Assembly: GCF_016741935.1 (NCBI RefSeq)
Contig: NZ_JAERRG010000019.1
Location: 62,001-126,000 of the forward strand
Length of the DNA stretch: 64,000 bases
Direction: 5' to 3'
Origin: Streptomyces endocoffeicus
GTDB lineage: Bacteria > Actinomycetota > Actinomycetes > Streptomycetales > Streptomycetaceae
In this document: piece by piece, positions 49,438 to 57,304 of the stretch
Position numbering within the stretch: position 1 is the first letter of the stretch
How the letters are laid out: each line of letters begins with the position of its first letter
Position numbers and translations under genes: made by a program
The notes under the pieces: model-generated
Told to the model about the DNA's origin: nothing
Seen by the model: the letters and a program-made list of their open reading frames with translations, nothing else
The model's database searches: none

Positions 49438-50166
49438 ATGAAGTTCGCGGTCATCGGCGGTACCGGGCTGATCGGGTCCCAGGTCGTCAAGAATCTGAAC
49501 GCCGCCGGGCACGAGGCGGTACCGCACGCGCTGTCCACCGGCGTCGACATCATCAGCGGTCAGGGGCTGGACGAGGCGGTGGCGGGAGCCGACGTCGTCG
49601 TCAACCTCACCAACTCCCCGACCTTCGACGAAGCCTCCCCGGCCTTCTTCAAGGCCTCGATGGACAACCTGCTGGCCGCGGCCCAGAAGGGCGGCGTCGG
49701 TCACTTCGTGATCCTCTCGATCGTCGGCGTGGACCAGGTGCCGGAGCTGGACTACTACCGGGCCAAGGCGCTCCAGGAGGAGATCCTCGCGGCCGGGCCG
49801 ATCCCGTACTCGATCGTCCGGGCGACGCAGTTCATGGAGTTCATGGACGCCGTTCTGTCCTGGACCGCCGACGGCGACACCGTCCGGCTGCCCGCCACGC
49901 CGATCCAGCCGATCGCCGCCAAGGATGTGGCCGCGGCGGTGACGGAGGCCGCCGCGGGCGCCCCGCTGCGGGGCATTCGCAATGTCGCCGGGCCCGAGGT
50001 CTTCCCGCTGAACGAGCTGGGCCGGATCACCCTGGCCCAGAGGGGCGACCACCGCACCGTCGTCACCGACCCGGCCGCCGGGATGTTCGCCGTCGTCCAG
50101 GGGGACGTCCTCACGGACACGGGTGCCCAACTGGCCCCCACCCGTTACGTCGACTGGCTCTCCTGA
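49438..50166 (+). CDS. NAD(P)-binding atypical SDR (NmrA-like)
   Basis: 242 residues from the ATG at 49438 (GGAAGG upstream). The Rossmann motif is MKFAVIGGTGLIGSQVVKNL (residues 1-20), and DVVVNLTNSPTF and YSIVRATQFMEFMD match NmrA-type sensors/reductases, which lack the SDR catalytic tetrad. It is divergent from the Rrf2 regulator, which probably controls it. Function is likely redox sensing or quinone reduction. Confidence 0.88.
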   Translation: MKFAVIGGTGLIGSQVVKNLNAAGHEAVPHALSTGVDIISGQGLDEAVAGADVVVNLTNSPTFDEASPAFFKASMDNLLAAAQKGGVGHFVILSIVGVDQVPELDYYRAKALQEEILAAGPIPYSIVRATQFMEFMDAVLSWTADGDTVRLPATPIQPIAAKDVAAAVTEAAAGAPLRGIRNVAGPEVFPLNELGRITLAQRGDHRTVVTDPAAGMFAVVQGDVLTDTGAQLAPTRYVDWLS

Positions 50167-50265
50167 CCCGCGCGCGGCGACCCGCGCCGCACCCACGCTG
50201 CACCCGTGCGCCGCACCCACGCTGCACCCGTGCGCGGCACCCGTGCGGCGACCCGCGCGCGGCCT
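50167..50265. repeat. cgcacccacgctgcacccgtg repeats
   Basis: Irregular tandem repeats of cgccgcacccacgctgcac and gcgcggcaccc units follow the NAD(P)-binding gene. No coding signature is seen. Confidence 0.6.
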
Positions 50266-50294
50266 GGAGCAGCTGAGCCTCCGCCCGCCCGGCG

Positions 50295-51710
50295 TTACGG
50301 CCCCGGCGGGCGGGGCTCGATGTTGTGGTTGAGCCGGAAGACATTGTCCGGGTCGTACTGGGCCTTCACGGCGGCCAGCCGGCGGTAGTTCTCCGCGCCG
50401 AATCCCGCGACGACCCGGTCCCGGCCCTCCCTGCCGATGAAGTTGAGGTAGACCGCGCCATGGGACCACGGCCGGACGTCGGCTCGGGTGTCATGGGCCC
50501 ATTGCCGGGCCCGGGCGTCGTCGGCCGGGTCGTCCCACAGGCCGAAGGGGTGCACGATCCACGACGACGCGCGCCACGGCAGCGGAAACTCGGAGGGCCC
50601 CTCGGTCACCGCCCCACCCTGCGGGAACAGCACATGCTGGGAGGGGGAGGGGACGATCATGTCGGAGGCGCGGCGGCAGAAGCGGTCCACGGCCTGGTCG
50701 GGGAAGGAGTCGAGATATTCGGCCGACCAGTAGTTCCGGTAGCCGGGCGGGTCGTCGAGCAGGCGCTGGAGGTCCGGGTAGGGCAGCTCGGTGATCATCT
50801 CCGCGTCGTGGCCCAGGTGCAGCAGGGGAGCGGCGAGGCCGCGGGCCTGCTCCTCGTGGCCGATGTAGGTGATGAGCACCGCGCAGACGAGGGCCCCGAC
50901 CATGTCCTCGGGAACGAACTCCTCGGGCGGGCCCGTGCAGTAGAGCAGCCCACCGCCGATCCGGTCCGGCGCGGACTCGAGGAAGTCGCGGTAGGCGCGC
51001 ACCACCGTCGGGCCCGCTTCGGGGCGCCACAGCAGCAGCATCGCCGTCATGGCGGTGAGCGGATGCAGGCGGAGGGTGAAGGCGGTGGCCACGCCGAAAT
51101 TGCCGCCACCGCCATGGAGGGCCCAGAAGAGCTCGGGGTGCTCCTCCTCGTCGATGTGGAGTCGCTCGCCCTGCGCCGTGACGAGGTCCACGGCCAGGAG
51201 GTTGTCGCAGGCCAGCCCGAAGGCGCGGTCCAGCCAGCCCGCGCCACCGCCCAGCACGAACCCGCCGACCCCGGTGGTGGAGACCCGGCCTCCGGTCGTC
51301 GCCAGACCGTAGGCCTGCGTCCCCCGGTCGAGCTCGCTCATGATCGCCCCGCCGCCGACCCGCGCCGTACGGGCGCCGGGGTCGACCGTCACCGCGTTCA
51401 TCCCGCGCAGATCGATGACGAGACCGCCGTCGACGATCGACATTCCGGCCACGCTGTGTCCGCCGCCGCGGACCGCGATCGGCAGGTCATGATCGCGGGC
51501 GAAGCGGATCGCGCGGGCGACGTCCTCCTCGTTCTCGCACCGCGCGATGGCGGCCGGGCGCCGGTCGATCATCGCGTTGAAGATCCCGCGGGCCTCGTCA
51601 TAGCCCGCGCCGTCGCCCGGCGTGATCACCTCACCGACCAGCCGCTCGCCGAGGTCGGTGAGGTCGGCGAGGTTGGTGAGGGCTGTGCCATTGATGCCAC
51701 CGGGTGCCAT
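50295..51710 (-). CDS. FAD-linked oxidase, berberine-bridge-enzyme type
   Basis: 471 residues from the ATG at 51710 (GGGAA 8 bp upstream; a GTG at 51719 is possible). The PCMH FAD-binding fold shows IAVRGGGHSVAGMSIVDGGL (His for bicovalent FAD attachment), TTGGRVSTTGVGGFVLGGGA and the second attachment-type region GLACDNLLAVD. The C-terminal BBE signature YDPDNVFRLNHNI is intact. These enzymes oxidise alcohols or amines, often in secondary metabolism. A clear signal peptide is not seen. The neighbouring NAD(P)-binding gene runs towards it. Confidence 0.92.
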   Translation of the reverse strand: MAPGGINGTALTNLADLTDLGERLVGEVITPGDGAGYDEARGIFNAMIDRRPAAIARCENEEDVARAIRFARDHDLPIAVRGGGHSVAGMSIVDGGLVIDLRGMNAVTVDPGARTARVGGGAIMSELDRGTQAYGLATTGGRVSTTGVGGFVLGGGAGWLDRAFGLACDNLLAVDLVTAQGERLHIDEEEHPELFWALHGGGGNFGVATAFTLRLHPLTAMTAMLLLWRPEAGPTVVRAYRDFLESAPDRIGGGLLYCTGPPEEFVPEDMVGALVCAVLITYIGHEEQARGLAAPLLHLGHDAEMITELPYPDLQRLLDDPPGYRNYWSAEYLDSFPDQAVDRFCRRASDMIVPSPSQHVLFPQGGAVTEGPSEFPLPWRASSWIVHPFGLWDDPADDARARQWAHDTRADVRPWSHGAVYLNFIGREGRDRVVAGFGAENYRRLAAVKAQYDPDNVFRLNHNIEPRPPGP

Positions 51711-51840
51711 GGGGCCCACTTCCCGGAGTGAGGGTCAGTGAGGGCCGGACATCGCGCTCCCCCTGCCGACCCGATCGTCAGTCATCCCCCAATCCCCATC
51801 GTAAGGAGCGGTCCGGTCCGAGGCGCGCCGAGAACGGCGC

Positions 51841-52066
51841 TCAGCGGGTCCCGATGGGTTCGGTGAGTGAGCGTACGAGTGTCGTCTCCAGCGGCGTGGT
51901 GAGTTCGGCGGGCAGCCGTTCCCAGTGGCGCCGGGCCCCGAGCTCCTGGCGGAGCCACCGTGTCCATCGGTTCAGCGCCGGCGTGATGTCACCGCGGACG
52001 GCGAGGACGATATCGGTGTCCGAGCAACTGATCACGGAGGCGGGTGCGGTCCTCGATGGTGAACAT
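51841..52066 (-). pseudogene. Nucleotidyltransferase remnant
   Basis: ATG at 52066 with GGAGAG upstream starts MFTIEDRTRLRDQLLGH, the usual opening of streptomycete aminoglycoside-nucleotidyltransferase-like proteins. In another frame, CSDTDIVLAVRGDITPALNR then WTRWLRQELGARRHWE follows. It keeps the catalytic Asp-x-Asp region, but the GS-x-ARG strand between them is missing and the C-terminus is cut at residue 64. The GTG at 52035 overlaps the stop of the Mrr-like gene, so a short peptide could still be made. Only small parts of the enzyme survive. Confidence 0.5.
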
Positions 52067-52817
52067 CACGGTTCTCTCCTTCGCCGCCCGGCTGGGGACC
52101 CCCGAGGCTTCGGGGGCGACGGCGGGTGCGGTCGTTGCCCGTGCCGTTGAGGGGGAGCAGGGACTCCAGGGTGGCGCCCCGCACCCAGGCGCCGAGGAGG
52201 TTCCGGTGCAGGGCGAGGATCTCGTGCTTCATCGCGAGCTTCTCCGCCTCCCGTGTGAAGGCGCAGGTGGCGACGAACACCGCGACATCCGCGCCGTGTT
52301 CGGCCTTCGCCGTACCGAGGAACTTCTGCATATCGCCGCTCGGCACGGTGCGATGGGGTGCGTAGTGCTTGCACTGGATCACCAGCAGGCGGCCGTCCGG
52401 CATGCGGCCGATGACGTCCGCGCCCAGGTCGCCCGACCTCCCGGAGACGACCACCTGGGTGCAGCCGTCCCGGCGGCACAGCTCCGCGACGTAACTCTCG
52501 AACCGCTGCCACGTCATGGCGTCCACCTCGGCCATGGACCGCTCACGTGCCGCGTTCTCCTGCTCGGTCTGCCAGGCCCGGTGTCGCGTCACGGTGCGCA
52601 GACGCGTTTTCCACAGCCACCAGCCGATGGTGCCGAGCAGGCCGGCGAGGACCACCCCGAGGACGTACGGCCATACCGTCCTCCAGGTCAGGGCCAGCAC
52701 GAGGGCCGCCGCCGCGCCGCCGCTCCAGGCCGTGCGGCGCAGCCGTGCCCTCGCCCGCCGTAATGCCGCTTTACGCCGTCGTCGCTGTCGCTGTCGCTGC
52801 CGCCCTCGTACGGTCAT
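52032..52817 (-). CDS. Membrane-anchored Mrr-like restriction endonuclease
   Basis: 261 residues from the ATG at 52817. A basic N-terminus (RQRQRRRRKAALRRARARLR) precedes two membrane helices (about residues 33-45 and 51-69). The PD-(D/E)xK nuclease fold of the Mrr/RecB type follows: WQRFESYVAELCRRDG, VVSGRSGDLGADVIGRMPDG, LLVIQCKHYAP (catalytic Asp and QxK) and VAVFVATCAFTREAEKLA. Mrr-like proteins cut modified DNA or act as general defence nucleases. The tail NRDVHHRGPHPPP runs into the nucleotidyltransferase relic and may be aberrant. Upstream it is divergent from the clpP3 gene. Confidence 0.88.
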   Translation of the reverse strand: MTVRGRQRQRQRRRRKAALRRARARLRRTAWSGGAAAALVLALTWRTVWPYVLGVVLAGLLGTIGWWLWKTRLRTVTRHRAWQTEQENAARERSMAEVDAMTWQRFESYVAELCRRDGCTQVVVSGRSGDLGADVIGRMPDGRLLVIQCKHYAPHRTVPSGDMQKFLGTAKAEHGADVAVFVATCAFTREAEKLAMKHEILALHRNLLGAWVRGATLESLLPLNGTGNDRTRRRPRSLGGPQPGGEGENRDVHHRGPHPPP

Positions 52818-53026
52818 TGATCGCGCCCCCCTGTCGGCTCGTTTCCCTTCCCCCCCCCGCAGTGTCGGGAGCGGCGGGACGCCCCCGCAAGAGCGCCCCT
52901 CGCGCAGCGGCCGGGTCTGCCATGGGCGAATCTGCTGCGGGCCGAGATTCCTTACGGAGCAGGCGAATTGGGTCGATGGTGAAAGGACCGCGGCGGTGTG
53001 GGTCGCGGTATTCACAGGGAGGTCCG

Positions 53027-53680
53027 ATGGGAACATTCACCACCGGCTGGGAGCCGGCGATGAGTCCGCGAGCCACGGAGGGGGATACGGCACCCACGCG
53101 GTTCGACGATCACCTCGCCGCGCAGCTGCTGACCCAGCGCATCGTCTTTCTCGGCACACAGGTGGACGAGGTGTCCGCGAACCGGGTGTGCGCGCAGATG
53201 CTGCTGCTCTCGGCGGAGGATCCGCGGTCGGACATCAGCCTCTACGTCAACAGCCCGGGCGGTTCGGTGACGGCGGGGCTGGCGATCTACGACACGATGC
53301 GGCTGATTCCGAACGACGTCTCCACGCTCGTCATGGGATTCGCCGCGAGCATGGGGCAGTTTCTGCTCACCGTGGGCACGACCGGAAAGCGCTACGCGCT
53401 GCCGAATTCCCGCATCATGATGCATCAGCCGTCCGCCGGTATCGGGGGGAGCACGGCCGATATCGCGATTCAGGCCGAGAATCTGGAATTCATGAAGCGG
53501 TCGATCGAGCGGATCACCGCGGAGCACACCGGACAGAGCGTGGAGACCATTTCGCGCGACGGCGACCGCGACCGGTGGTTCACACCGGAGCAGGCGAAGG
53601 AGTACGGAATGGTCGACCGGGTCGTGGCGTCGCTCGCGGACGTACGGCCCGCCGGTACGCGGCGCAGGATGGGGATCTGA
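53027..53680 (+). CDS. clpP3: ATP-dependent Clp protease proteolytic subunit (ClpP3-like)
   Basis: 217 residues from the ATG at 53027 (AGGGAGGTCC upstream); Met12 is an alternative. The catalytic triad is Ser108 (GFAASMGQ), His133 (MMHQPSAG) and Asp182 (DRDRWFTPEQA); LYVNSPGGSVTAGLAIYDTM is the substrate-cleft strand. It is followed one base after its stop by clpP4. In Streptomyces the clpP3 clpP4 operon is the backup ClpP system, activated by PopR when the main ClpP1P2 is lost; a popR-like gene is convergent 45 bp away. No chaperone ATPase gene is in the window. Confidence 0.95.
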   Translation: MGTFTTGWEPAMSPRATEGDTAPTRFDDHLAAQLLTQRIVFLGTQVDEVSANRVCAQMLLLSAEDPRSDISLYVNSPGGSVTAGLAIYDTMRLIPNDVSTLVMGFAASMGQFLLTVGTTGKRYALPNSRIMMHQPSAGIGGSTADIAIQAENLEFMKRSIERITAEHTGQSVETISRDGDRDRWFTPEQAKEYGMVDRVVASLADVRPAGTRRRMGI

Positions 53681-53681
53681 C

Positions 53682-54287
53682 ATGGCGCAGTACACGATTC
53701 CGACGGTCGTCGAGCGCACCACGCAGGGGGAGCGGGCGTACGACATCTACAGCCGGCTGCTGTCCGAGCGGATCATCTTCCTCGGTACGGAGATCGACGA
53801 CGGCGTCGCCAACGTCGTCATCGCGCAGCTGCTCCACCTCGAATCGTCGAGCCCGGAGCAGGAGGTCTCGATCTACATCAACTCACCGGGTGGCTCGTTC
53901 ACCTCGCTGATGGCGATCTACGACACGATGACGTTCGTGTCCGCGCCCATCTCCACGTTCTGCGTGGGGCAGGCGGCCTCGACCGCGGCGGTGCTGCTGG
54001 CCGGGGGAGACCCCGGGCGGCGGTTCGCGCTGGAGCACGCCCGGGTGCTGCTGGGGCAGCCGGTGAGCGGGGGTCAGCAGGGGACGGTCTCGGACCTCAG
54101 TCTGCAGGCCAAGGAGATGCTTCGGATCCGCTCGCAGGTCGAGGAGGTGCTGGCCCGCCATACGCCCCACGACGCCGCCACGCTCCGCGCCGATATGGAC
54201 CGCGACAAGGTCTTCACGGCGGAGGAGGCGGTGGCGTACGGGCTCGCCGACGAGGTGCTGAGCCGGCGGATGGCCCGGGGATTCTGA
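53682..54287 (+). CDS. clpP4: Clp protease subunit with a degenerate triad (ClpP4-like)
   Basis: 201 residues. Ser100 (VGQAASTAA) and Asp175 (DRDKVFTAEEA) line up with the catalytic Ser and Asp. The expected His (MHQP) is Gly125 in VLLGQPVSGGQQG, so this subunit lacks a complete triad. It is clearly ClpP-related (YINSPGGSFTSLMAIYDTMT) and starts two bases after the clpP3 stop, so co-translation and mixed complexes are likely. It ends at 54287 before cggtgactcggtgact repeats. A structural or regulatory rather than proteolytic role is inferred. Confidence 0.93.
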   Translation: MAQYTIPTVVERTTQGERAYDIYSRLLSERIIFLGTEIDDGVANVVIAQLLHLESSSPEQEVSIYINSPGGSFTSLMAIYDTMTFVSAPISTFCVGQAASTAAVLLAGGDPGRRFALEHARVLLGQPVSGGQQGTVSDLSLQAKEMLRIRSQVEEVLARHTPHDAATLRADMDRDKVFTAEEAVAYGLADEVLSRRMARGF

Positions 54288-54292
54288 GGGCT

Positions 54293-54330
54293 CGGTGACT
54301 CGGTGACTCGGTGACTCGAGGGCTCGGTGG
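54293..54330. repeat. cggtgactc tandem repeats between clpP4 and popR
   Basis: Three to four copies of ctcggtga, then ctcgagggctcggtgg, filling the gap between the two convergent genes. Confidence 0.7.
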
Positions 54331-54331
54331 C

Positions 54332-54925
54332 TCAGGCGGCCAGGCGTACGTCGCCCTGCCGCCCCGCGTGCCGGGCCCCGCGGTCCACGACGGAGGCGGG
54401 GGAGGTGACGGACGTGACGGACGTGACGGACGTGGCGGAGGTGACGGACGTGAGGGACGTGACCGACATCGCCGCGCCGTCGCGCCGCCGCGGCCCGGAG
54501 ACGAGCCGGATCAGCTCGCCCTGGGCCATCGCGAGAAGGTCGGCCAGGCCCAGGCCGAGTGCGCGGGCGGCGGCCGCGAGAACCTCGGACGACGCCTCCT
54601 TGCGGCCCCGTTCGAGCTCGGAGAGGTACGGCATCGAGATCCGCGCCGCCTCGGCCACGTCCTTGAGCGTGCGCTGCTGAGCGAGGCGCTCGCGCCGCAG
54701 CACGCCACCGACGACATCCCGCCACAAGGGCTCCTTCACCGGCTCCCGGCCGGGCCGCTCCGGTCCGCCGGGAGCACCCGGGGCGCCCGGAACGGCGGGG
54801 GATGCCGGGGCGGGGGCGGCCGTGGGGGATCCGGCCCCGGCGGTGGCTCCCGACCGGGGCGCCGGGTCCGCGGTGGCCGGACGCAGGGGAATGACGCGGG
54901 CTCGGTTCGACGCGTGGCTGCTCAC
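54332..54925 (-). CDS. popR: PopR/ClgR-like XRE regulator of clp genes
   Basis: 197 residues from the GTG at 54925. TACCCT six bases before the start may be a -10 box for a leaderless mRNA. Residues 1-75 are Ala/Pro/Gly-rich and disordered. The helix-turn-helix reads VVGGVLRRERLAQQRTLKDV (about residues 80-99), then AEAARISMPYLSELERGRKE, very close to ClgR/PopR recognition helices. A Val-Thr-Ser repeat (from a 9-bp DNA repeat) lies near residues 155-180. The protein ends in VRLAA; a terminal Ala-Ala tail is the known degradation signal that makes PopR and ClgR substrates of ClpP1P2. The gene is convergent with clpP4. Confidence 0.9.
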   Translation of the reverse strand: MSSHASNRARVIPLRPATADPAPRSGATAGAGSPTAAPAPASPAVPGAPGAPGGPERPGREPVKEPLWRDVVGGVLRRERLAQQRTLKDVAEAARISMPYLSELERGRKEASSEVLAAAARALGLGLADLLAMAQGELIRLVSGPRRRDGAAMSVTSLTSVTSATSVTSVTSVTSPASVVDRGARHAGRQGDVRLAA

Positions 54926-55138
54926 CCCCTCAGGGTAGGAGCGTCGCGCCCGACGGGAAGGGGACAACGCTCTGCCCTTGGCGAATCGCTCAGGCGTTCG
55001 GTGCGGGGCGGGTGGCGCGAACCGGCCCGCGCGCACCCCGCGCATCCCCGGCGAGGAGCCCCGTTGTCAGTGCCGGGCCCTAGCGTATGGCTGTCCTTAT
55101 TCACGCTTGCTGGGCTGCTTGCGTAACTCGGACACGGC

Positions 55139-55172
55139 GGGGGCCGGACCCAACAGCGCGGGTCCGGCCCCC
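55139..55172 (-). terminator. Hairpin after the histidine phosphatase gene
   Basis: GGGGGCCGGACCC (55139-55151) and GGGTCCGGCCCCC (55160-55172) form a 13-bp stem with an 8-nt loop, 42 bp beyond the stop of the phosphatase gene. Nothing else is recognisable between 54926 and 55138. Confidence 0.8.
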
Positions 55173-55213
55173 GGCGGAAAGTCGGCTCGCTCGCCCGGGG
55201 GCACGGGGCCGGG

Positions 55214-55876
55214 TCAGGAGGTGATCCGCAGCTCCGGCGGATAGCCGGTCCAGCGCAGTGGCGCGGGCAGGTGCGCCATGTCGTTGGAGAAGAGCACCGA
55301 GGGCGGCCGGCCGGGCGGGGGACAGCGGATGACGGTCAGCGCCGCGTTGCACTGGTTGAGGCCGAGCCAGCGCCACTTCGGGGCGTCGAGCACGGCCCGG
55401 ACCAGCCAGCCGATGAGGAAGTTGTGCGTGACGACCAGCTCATGGCGGTCCTCGGGGCCGTCCACCGGGCCCGTGAAGCGCTCCTCGGCGGCACGGGCCA
55501 GCAGCGGGCCGCGGGCGCGCTCTTCGGGTGGGAAGCGATGGACGAATTCGAGCAGGAAGTCGGCGGAATCGGCGGGCAGTTCGTCGCGCCGGGGCGTGTA
55601 CGGCACATAGTCCCCGGCCGGTTCGCAGACATGGGCCGGTACGCCGTCGAGTTGGTCGCCGATCAGCCGGGCGGTCTCGGCCGCCCGGGGCAGCGGGCCG
55701 TGGTGGATCGCCGACAGCGGAACGCCCCGGAGCCGCTCGCCGAGCAGCGTGGCCTGGCGGCGGCCGGTGGGCGTGAGCCCGCCTTCGTCCGGCGTGGCCT
55801 CGCCATGGCGGGTCAGATAGAGATAGCGGGTGGCGTGGGGCGTGGGGGTTGGGTGAGTCGTTTGGGTCGCGGTCAT
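55214..55876 (-). CDS. Histidine phosphatase-superfamily protein
   Basis: 220 residues. The phospho-acceptor motif is YLTRHGEATP (Arg23-His24-Gly25), with the second basic site LPRAAETARLIG and the general acid/His region in VVTHNFLIGWLV (about residue 167). It belongs to the phosphoglycerate-mutase/SixA-like branch (GLTPTGRRQATLLGERLRG). It would dephosphorylate a small molecule, possibly phosphoglycerate, fructose bisphosphate or an adenosine derivative; the substrate cannot be specified. A strong terminator follows on the minus strand. Confidence 0.88.
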   Translation of the reverse strand: MTATQTTHPTPTPHATRYLYLTRHGEATPDEGGLTPTGRRQATLLGERLRGVPLSAIHHGPLPRAAETARLIGDQLDGVPAHVCEPAGDYVPYTPRRDELPADSADFLLEFVHRFPPEERARGPLLARAAEERFTGPVDGPEDRHELVVTHNFLIGWLVRAVLDAPKWRWLGLNQCNAALTVIRCPPPGRPPSVLFSNDMAHLPAPLRWTGYPPELRITS

Positions 55877-55996
55877 GGTCCCTGTCCGTCGAGAGTCGTT
55901 GGAAGGGACGGCCGGTGGCGGGTGGCGGGTTCCGGCGGCGCCCGATTGTTCCGGCGGTGCCCGAGGCCACGTCCGGCGGCGCAGCGGTACGGCCCG

Positions 55997-57082
55997 CTAG
56001 CGCCTGTCCGGGGATCTGCGGTCGCCCTCGGGTGGGTGGGGCTCGTCCGGGGTCAGGCGGAAGACCACGTCGGCCAGCTGGGCGCAGACGCGTTCGATCT
56101 GGCGGCGGGTGGTGTTGCGTTCGGTGATGATCGCGGACAGGAGCAGGGCCGTCAGGGCCGTCGAGCCGTTGAACGCCTGGAGGGTGACCATCCGGGCCGG
56201 GAGCGAGTGGTGGGAGAACGGGCCGGTGCCCTTCGCCGTCGAGGCGATCGCGAGGACCGTGACGATGAGCGAGCACGGGGCGGCGCCCGCGAGCTGGAAG
56301 CGCAGGGCGGCCCAGATCAGGAACGGGAAGACGAGGAAGAGCAGGCTGACGTCCGTCCGCATGGCCACCAGCGCGACGGCCGCCGTGCCCAGCAGCAGGG
56401 CCACCGCCTCCAGCAGGCGGTACGGGCCGACGCCGCGCGGGAGCCGGGCGCGGCGGAGCACCAGCAGTACGGGGGTGATCACCAGGACGCCCATCGCGTC
56501 GCCCGTCCACCACACCGACCAGGCGGTCCAGAAGTCAGCCGCCGCGAGCGCGCCCGACAGCAGGAGCGCGGCGGTGCCCACCGTGGCGCTGATCAGCATG
56601 CCCGCCAGCGCGCCGAGGAAGACCAGGACCAGCGCGTCCCGCAGCCGGTCCACGGCGGGCCGGAAGTCCGCGCGTCGCAGCAGCAGATACGAGCAGACCG
56701 GGGCCAGGGTGTTGCCCGCCACGATCGCGAGGACGGCCAGGGGGGACGGGCCGATGGGGGCGTTGACCGCTACGGCGCCGAGGGCGACGCCCGGCCAGGC
56801 CATCGGGCCCAGCGTCAGCAGACAGGCCAGGGCGATGCCGGTCGGCGGCCACAGCGGGGTGACCTGACCGCGCACCAGCTCCTGGAGCAGTCCGATCCTG
56901 GCGCCCGCGTAGTAGAGGGCGGCGACGGTCACGAGCCGCAGCGCGGTGGCGCCGTGGCGCCGGAGGCCGTTGTTCCGCCGGATCCCCATGTCGCGCGCCA
57001 CAGCCGCCATCAGACTACGGGCGCCCTCGGACGGCGCGGCTGACACGCGGCCACCGGGGCCGGGCTCGCCCGTACGCAGCAC
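55997..57082 (-). CDS. MASE1-domain integral membrane protein
   Basis: Up to 361 residues. The start is uncertain: GTG 57082, ATG 57010 and ATG 56989 are all possible, and none has a good ribosome site. Eight or nine membrane helices make a MASE1 sensory domain with RLVTVAALYYAGARIGLLQE, TPLWPPTGIALA (the conserved WPP-G segment) and a C-terminal region ending SAIITERNTTRRQIERVC. MASE1 normally precedes a diguanylate cyclase, histidine kinase or PAS domain; here no output domain follows, only about 30 residues, so it may be a free sensor or a truncated receptor. The plus-strand promoter for the following gene lies upstream. Confidence 0.85.
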   Translation of the reverse strand: MLRTGEPGPGGRVSAAPSEGARSLMAAVARDMGIRRNNGLRRHGATALRLVTVAALYYAGARIGLLQELVRGQVTPLWPPTGIALACLLTLGPMAWPGVALGAVAVNAPIGPSPLAVLAIVAGNTLAPVCSYLLLRRADFRPAVDRLRDALVLVFLGALAGMLISATVGTAALLLSGALAAADFWTAWSVWWTGDAMGVLVITPVLLVLRRARLPRGVGPYRLLEAVALLLGTAAVALVAMRTDVSLLFLVFPFLIWAALRFQLAGAAPCSLIVTVLAIASTAKGTGPFSHHSLPARMVTLQAFNGSTALTALLLSAIITERNTTRRQIERVCAQLADVVFRLTPDEPHPPEGDRRSPDRR

Positions 57083-57152
57083 AGAGAGCCCCCACAGCCG
57101 CGCCCGTACGACTCACCCGGGAACAATTTCACGGCTTGACTTAAGGCTCGTA

Positions 57153-57181
57153 TTGACACCGGAATCCCATGGTCATACCGT
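57153..57181 (+). promoter_or_regulatory. Promoter of the secreted ricin/beta-helix gene
   Basis: TTGACA (57153-57158) and TACCGT (57176-57181) spaced 17 bp apart, 120 bp upstream of the start. A second TTGACT lies at 57136. Confidence 0.55.
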
Positions 57182-57304
57182 CCTCAAAGCCGCGGTACAG
57201 ACCAACCAACTCGCCGGTGACAAGGGCTCGTTGGCACGCGCGGCGCCCGCCCTGTGACCGCACCGGGGCGCTCTTCCCCACCCCCACGAGGAGAGGCTTC
57301 CGTG

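Noticed and set aside
52916..52930. PopR box (TCTGCC-N3-GGCAGA type) upstream of clpP3
   Set aside because: TCTGCC-ATG-GGCGAA is near it, but the right half-site differs at two positions and I am unsure of the exact consensus from memory.
54293..54330. Short CRISPR-like or operator array
   Set aside because: Only 8-10 bp slippage-type repeats in a convergent gap; no dyad symmetry.
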